DNA from: Neobacillus notoginsengisoli
GTDB lineage: Bacteria > Bacillota > Bacilli > Bacillales > Cytobacillaceae
Length of the DNA stretch: 64,000 bases
Reading direction: 5' to 3'
Assembly: GCF_003515685.1 (NCBI RefSeq)
Contig: NZ_QWEG01000018.1
Location: 1-64,000, forward strand
Position numbers and translations under genes: made by a program
Shown here: in pieces, positions 60,861 to 64,000 of the stretch
Layout of the letters: each line of letters starts with the position of its first letter
How positions within the stretch are numbered: position 1 is the first letter of the stretch
The notes under the pieces: generated by a model
Told to the model about the DNA's origin: nothing
What the model saw: only the letters and a program-made list of their open reading frames with translations
The model's database searches: none

Positions 60861-62522
60861 TTATAATAGGGATGATTCCTTTGCCGTTTCGCCGCCAAAA
60901 AGCCTCACGAACAAATTCAGTAAAACGAGCGCAACAATCATCACGATAATTAGGATTGTACAATAGGCACTGGCAACACCGATTCTCCCCACTTCCACTT
61001 GAGCTAAGATGGATGAGGTAATTAAGTTGTATTTTGCCGAGATGAGAAAGATGATTGCACTCATGGCCGTCATGCTTTTGACAAAACTGTAAACTAAGCC
61101 ACTGAAAAAAGCTGGCTTGATTAAAGGCAGGACGATGCTCGTGAAAGTTTTTTGCTGGGTTGCCCCTAAATTTGTTGCCGCTTCTTCAATAGATGGATCG
61201 ATTTGCTGCAAGGCAGTGATGCCGGATCGAATTCCAACCGGGATTGCCCGAATGACAAATGCAGCAATAATAATGACAGCTGTTCCTGTCAGTGCAAGAG
61301 GTGCTTTGTTAAACGACAGAATATAGGAAATCCCGATGACGGTTCCAGGTACGGCTATCGATAGCATGCTGACCATTTCCATGATCTTTTTTCCGGCAAA
61401 CCTTTTACGGACGATTAAGTAAGCGATAATCATTCCCAGCAGTCCGGCGATCGGAGTGGCAATTAACGATAAGGTTAATGTATCGCTCATCGCCTTTTGG
61501 CCAATTGAAAATACATATCGGTAATGATCGAGGGAGAAGCTGTTATTTATTCCCCATAATTTAATAAAGGATCCAATTGGCACGAGCATGTAGAACGCAA
61601 TGACGACAATAGACATGATGAAACAAAAAGCGAACAAGCTATGTTTCAAAAGCCCATGATTAATCATTTTCCGTCCTTGTGTTGGTTTACCTGTTACGGT
61701 AACATAGTTTTTCTTGCCCACCCAAAACTTTTGCAGTGCATAGACAATTAGTGTGATGGTTAGCAAAAGCATTGCCAACGCGGCGCCAGCTTGCATATCA
61801 TAGCTGCCGATTACTTGTAAATAAATTTCGCGGGCGACGGTGGTGTAGTTCCCGCCTATTGTCATCGGGTTCCCGAAATCGGCCAGGGATTGCACGAAAA
61901 CAAGCAAAAATGCGTTTGCAATCCCGGGAATTGTCAATGGAAGTGTTACATTGATAAATGTTTTGAATTTACCGGCGCCCATATCGTAGCTTGCCTCTTC
62001 CAAGGAGGGGCTGATAGACCGGAGAAGACCGGCGAGAACTAGGAAGGCAACGGGGAAAAATGTTAGCGTTTGAACAAGAATAAGTCCATTAAGCCCGTAA
62101 ATATTGGCATTTTCTAAACCAAGCAGTTGTTTTGAAATAAACCCTTGCCGGCCGAATAGTAACATCGCTGATAAGGCAATGACAAAAGGAGGTGAAATGA
62201 CCGGTAAGATGGCAATACCGTTAAACAACCTTTTCAGCGGAACATCGACATAGGCAAAAGTATACGCAAATAAGTAAGCGATGATCGTTGATAGTGTTGA
62301 TACAATCAGCGCTAATACGATTGAGTTCCGTAATGATTCAAACAGCACTCCACCTGAGATAATCCGCAGATATCCCTCCATGCTGAATTCACCGCTGTTC
62401 GTAAAAAAGCTGGCTTTAAAAATTTGAAATAGCGGATAGACAATAAACGTAATTAACGAAAGCATGACGAGTACAATGCAGAGTAAAAGCATTGGATCCC
62501 GGGTTATTTTCGAGTGTTTCAT
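60861..62522 (-). CDS. Fused double-permease of the FbpB type
   Basis: The 553-residue protein holds two permease halves of about six helices each. EAA loops are EEASYDMGAGKFKTFINVTL and EEAATNLGATQQKTFTSIVL, both meeting the ATPase. It is typical of ferric-ion, phosphonate and sugar-phosphate importers. ATG 62522 follows AAAGGAG; the open frame continues 77 codons upstream into the shared control region without support. Confidence 0.92.
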   Translation of the reverse strand: MKHSKITRDPMLLLCIVLVMLSLITFIVYPLFQIFKASFFTNSGEFSMEGYLRIISGGVLFESLRNSIVLALIVSTLSTIIAYLFAYTFAYVDVPLKRLFNGIAILPVISPPFVIALSAMLLFGRQGFISKQLLGLENANIYGLNGLILVQTLTFFPVAFLVLAGLLRSISPSLEEASYDMGAGKFKTFINVTLPLTIPGIANAFLLVFVQSLADFGNPMTIGGNYTTVAREIYLQVIGSYDMQAGAALAMLLLTITLIVYALQKFWVGKKNYVTVTGKPTQGRKMINHGLLKHSLFAFCFIMSIVVIAFYMLVPIGSFIKLWGINNSFSLDHYRYVFSIGQKAMSDTLTLSLIATPIAGLLGMIIAYLIVRKRFAGKKIMEMVSMLSIAVPGTVIGISYILSFNKAPLALTGTAVIIIAAFVIRAIPVGIRSGITALQQIDPSIEEAATNLGATQQKTFTSIVLPLIKPAFFSGLVYSFVKSMTAMSAIIFLISAKYNLITSSILAQVEVGRIGVASAYCTILIIVMIVALVLLNLFVRLFGGETAKESSLL

Positions 62523-62610
62523 TCCAAATCTCCTTTCAAAGTTCCAATTCTCATAATAATATGTCTTTAAGGGCGGTACCCCCAAAAGAGCCTTTATGCT
62601 ATTATCATAT

Positions 62611-62624
62611 TGGAAACGATTACA
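62611..62624. promoter_or_regulatory. cre-like site in the divergent control region
   Basis: TGGAAACGATTACA fits the cre consensus at 13 of 14 positions. It lies 89 bases upstream of the permease start and 109 upstream of the PRD regulator, so CcpA could control either. Confidence 0.5.
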
Positions 62625-62633
62625 TGTAGACAG

Positions 62634-62670
62634 TCCAAGTCTCTGCCGTTTTATATGGCAGAGACTTGGA
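62634..62670. promoter_or_regulatory. Perfect 14-bp inverted repeat in the divergent control region
   Basis: TCCAAGTCTCTGCC and GGCAGAGACTTGGA are exact reverse complements around GTTTTATAT. No U run follows on either strand, so a regulator site or a leader hairpin is more likely than a terminator. The PRD regulator encoded next is the first suspect. Confidence 0.6.
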
Positions 62671-62732
62671 ACAAGCAGCTTTTGTCCTCTATGGGAAGGC
62701 AAGACGTTAGAAAGGACTGGAAGAAAAGGATC

Positions 62733-64000
62733 ATGATAACAAGCCGACAACAAAACATACTTTCACAGTTGATCCAGGAAGAAGACTTTCTCCAGATTGA
62801 TCTACTCGTAGATAAATATGAGTTATCTCCACGTACAGTGAGAAATGATTTATTAATCATTGAGGAATGGTTGAAACAGTATGATGCAGAATTGGAGCGG
62901 GATCGTAAACTAGGATATCGAATTCTCCTGGACCCCATCCAAAAAGAGAGAATTGAAAAATCCTTGCGGCGCAGGCCCGATTATTTGGATTCAAGGACCC
63001 GCGTGCATCTGATTCTAAAAATGGTGCTAGCGAAGACGAAGGTTCGTACAAACGATTTGTTGCAGGAGTTTCAAATAAGTAGAAATACATTACTTCTAGA
63101 CTTAATGGATGTAAGAATATGGTTAGAGGAGAAAGGGCTTGAATGTGTCCGCCAAAACGGCTGGATTCATATTAAGGGGGATGAACGCTTAATAAGGAAA
63201 GCCTACCTAGATTTGCTGAAGACGGAGGTTACAGACGAGAAAGTTCTCCAGTTCATTCTAGAAAGAGAAGAGGCACCACTTGCCAACCAGTTATGGAATT
63301 CCTGGTTTCAAACAGAAGATGCCCATTTTCTGCTTGGTGTTGTGAGACAATTGGAAAAGGAATTATCAATAGAGTTTACCGACTCTGGCTTTTCAGCATT
63401 TGTATTGCACTTGCTTATGGCTATGGAACGGTTGAAGAATAATCATTTTTTGAGAATGGAAGACTTTCTATTAAAAGAATTGCAGGCCAGCTCCGAATTC
63501 CGAGCCTTAGAGGTTGTAATCGTTGGCCAAATCGAAGAGTATTTCGGTGTTCACATTCCAAAGGAAGAAATCGCCTATATGACACAACATTTACTTGGAA
63601 CTCAAAAGAAACAATTGATTTCAACTAATGGTTCCTTTTATTGGCGACTCGCAAAGGAAATCGTGAATGATGTGGAAGAGGAGCTTGGGCACTTGTTAGT
63701 TGGATCGGACAGAATCATCCAAAATCTTGCCATTCATCTGGAATCAGCAATTCACCGGGTGAAATTTGGACTGCAAACTAAGAATCCACTTTTAAAAGAA
63801 TTAAAGTCTGAATTTGGTTCGTTCCTGGACATGATGCAGCTCATTGTCAATCAAGTGATGAAGCCGCATCGGCTTGAGTTTGGGCCGGATGAAATTGGCT
63901 ACATTGTCCTGCATGTTGGGAGCGGGATGATGAGCCAGAGAATATCACGTAGAAAGAGAGTCGCGATTGTCTGCAGTTCCGGAGTAGGAACCTCATCAAT
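62733..64000 (+). CDS. PRD-containing transcriptional regulator (MtlR/LicR type), cut by window end
   Basis: From ATG 62733 (GAAAAGGA upstream) the frame stays open to the end, 422 residues. Two helix-turn-helix parts (ITSRQQNILSQLIQEEDFLQ with LSPRTVRNDLLIIEEW; RTNDLLQEFQISRNTLLLDL) are followed by two PTS regulation domains (about 185-290 and 300-400) with conserved His in FVLHLLMAMERL, MTQHLLGT, AIHLESAIHR and VLHVG. An EIIB-like domain starts at VAIVCSSGVGTSS (Cys414). An EIIA-like end probably follows beyond the window. Such regulators are switched by PTS phosphorylation. The divergent ABC operon is the likely target, an unusual pairing. Confidence 0.9.
   Translation, partial: MITSRQQNILSQLIQEEDFLQIDLLVDKYELSPRTVRNDLLIIEEWLKQYDAELERDRKLGYRILLDPIQKERIEKSLRRRPDYLDSRTRVHLILKMVLAKTKVRTNDLLQEFQISRNTLLLDLMDVRIWLEEKGLECVRQNGWIHIKGDERLIRKAYLDLLKTEVTDEKVLQFILEREEAPLANQLWNSWFQTEDAHFLLGVVRQLEKELSIEFTDSGFSAFVLHLLMAMERLKNNHFLRMEDFLLKELQASSEFRALEVVIVGQIEEYFGVHIPKEEIAYMTQHLLGTQKKQLISTNGSFYWRLAKEIVNDVEEELGHLLVGSDRIIQNLAIHLESAIHRVKFGLQTKNPLLKELKSEFGSFLDMMQLIVNQVMKPHRLEFGPDEIGYIVLHVGSGMMSQRISRRKRVAIVCSSGVGTSS

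Overview
The window comes from a low-GC Gram-positive bacterium of the Bacillaceae (Bacillus, Neobacillus or Mesobacillus type). This rests on strong AGGAGG-type ribosome binding sites, frequent TTG and GTG starts, CcpA-like cre boxes, lipobox signal peptides, ECF and PTS transporters, and dispersed non-coding repeats of the kind common in Bacillus intergenic regions. No rRNA, tRNA or CRISPR array was seen. It reads as an accessory, carbohydrate-scavenging region made of many sugar-uptake cassettes, each with its own regulator.

Layout. 1-4.7 kb: debris of a surface-polysaccharide locus. It holds the 3' end of a group II intron, a decayed copy of a UDP-ManNAc dehydrogenase gene, a second dehydrogenase gene split by a composite IS remnant (ISL3 plus IS21 pieces, 5-bp target duplication), and an intact UDP-GlcNAc 2-epimerase. 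4.8-12.8 kb: a LacI-controlled operon with a creatinase-like M24 protein, a ribose-type ABC transporter, a sensory-rhodopsin-transducer-like protein and a ribulokinase-like kinase. 12.8-14.2 kb: small genes on the minus strand. 14.2-22.7 kb: a three-component sugar sensor (anchored binding protein, histidine kinase, YesN-type regulator), an orphan XylF-like lipoprotein and a secreted GH2 exo-glucosaminidase. 22.9-26.0 kb: a PTS cluster with its own HPr, an RDD membrane protein and a 74-residue unknown. 27.3-31.2 kb: uridine phosphorylase plus a complete ECF transporter. 31.3-33.9 kb (minus strand): an AAA+ ATPase, a TPR membrane protein and a small membrane protein. 34.6-43.7 kb: GH65 disaccharide phosphorylase, ABC transporter without its own ATPase, beta-phosphoglucomutase, LacI regulator, then purine nucleoside phosphorylase. 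44-49 kb: gene fragments, a secreted M14 carboxypeptidase and a lone phage-type replication gene. 49.9-58.3 kb: a DeoR regulator divergent from an eight-gene operon. 58.7-64 kb: a ferric/phosphonate/sugar-phosphate-type ABC transporter divergent from a PRD regulator that runs off the end.

How the genes work together. In most cassettes a binding protein or PTS brings in a sugar or nucleoside, a kinase or phosphorylase activates it, and a local regulator (LacI, DeoR, YesN or PRD) senses it, with cre-like sites adding catabolite control. The GH65 cassette is the clearest: an alpha-glucoside is imported, split by phosphate to beta-glucose 1-phosphate, and converted by beta-phosphoglucomutase to glucose 6-phosphate.

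The best candidate for an undescribed system is the DeoR-controlled operon at 50,966-58,279. It joins a ribose-type ABC importer, a PfkB kinase, an eIF2B-alpha-like protein that lacks the catalytic Cys and Asp of the MtnA/ribose-1,5-bisphosphate isomerases, a BtpA/SgcQ TIM-barrel protein, an AllA-like cupin and a 107-residue unknown. The pathway is not one I can name.
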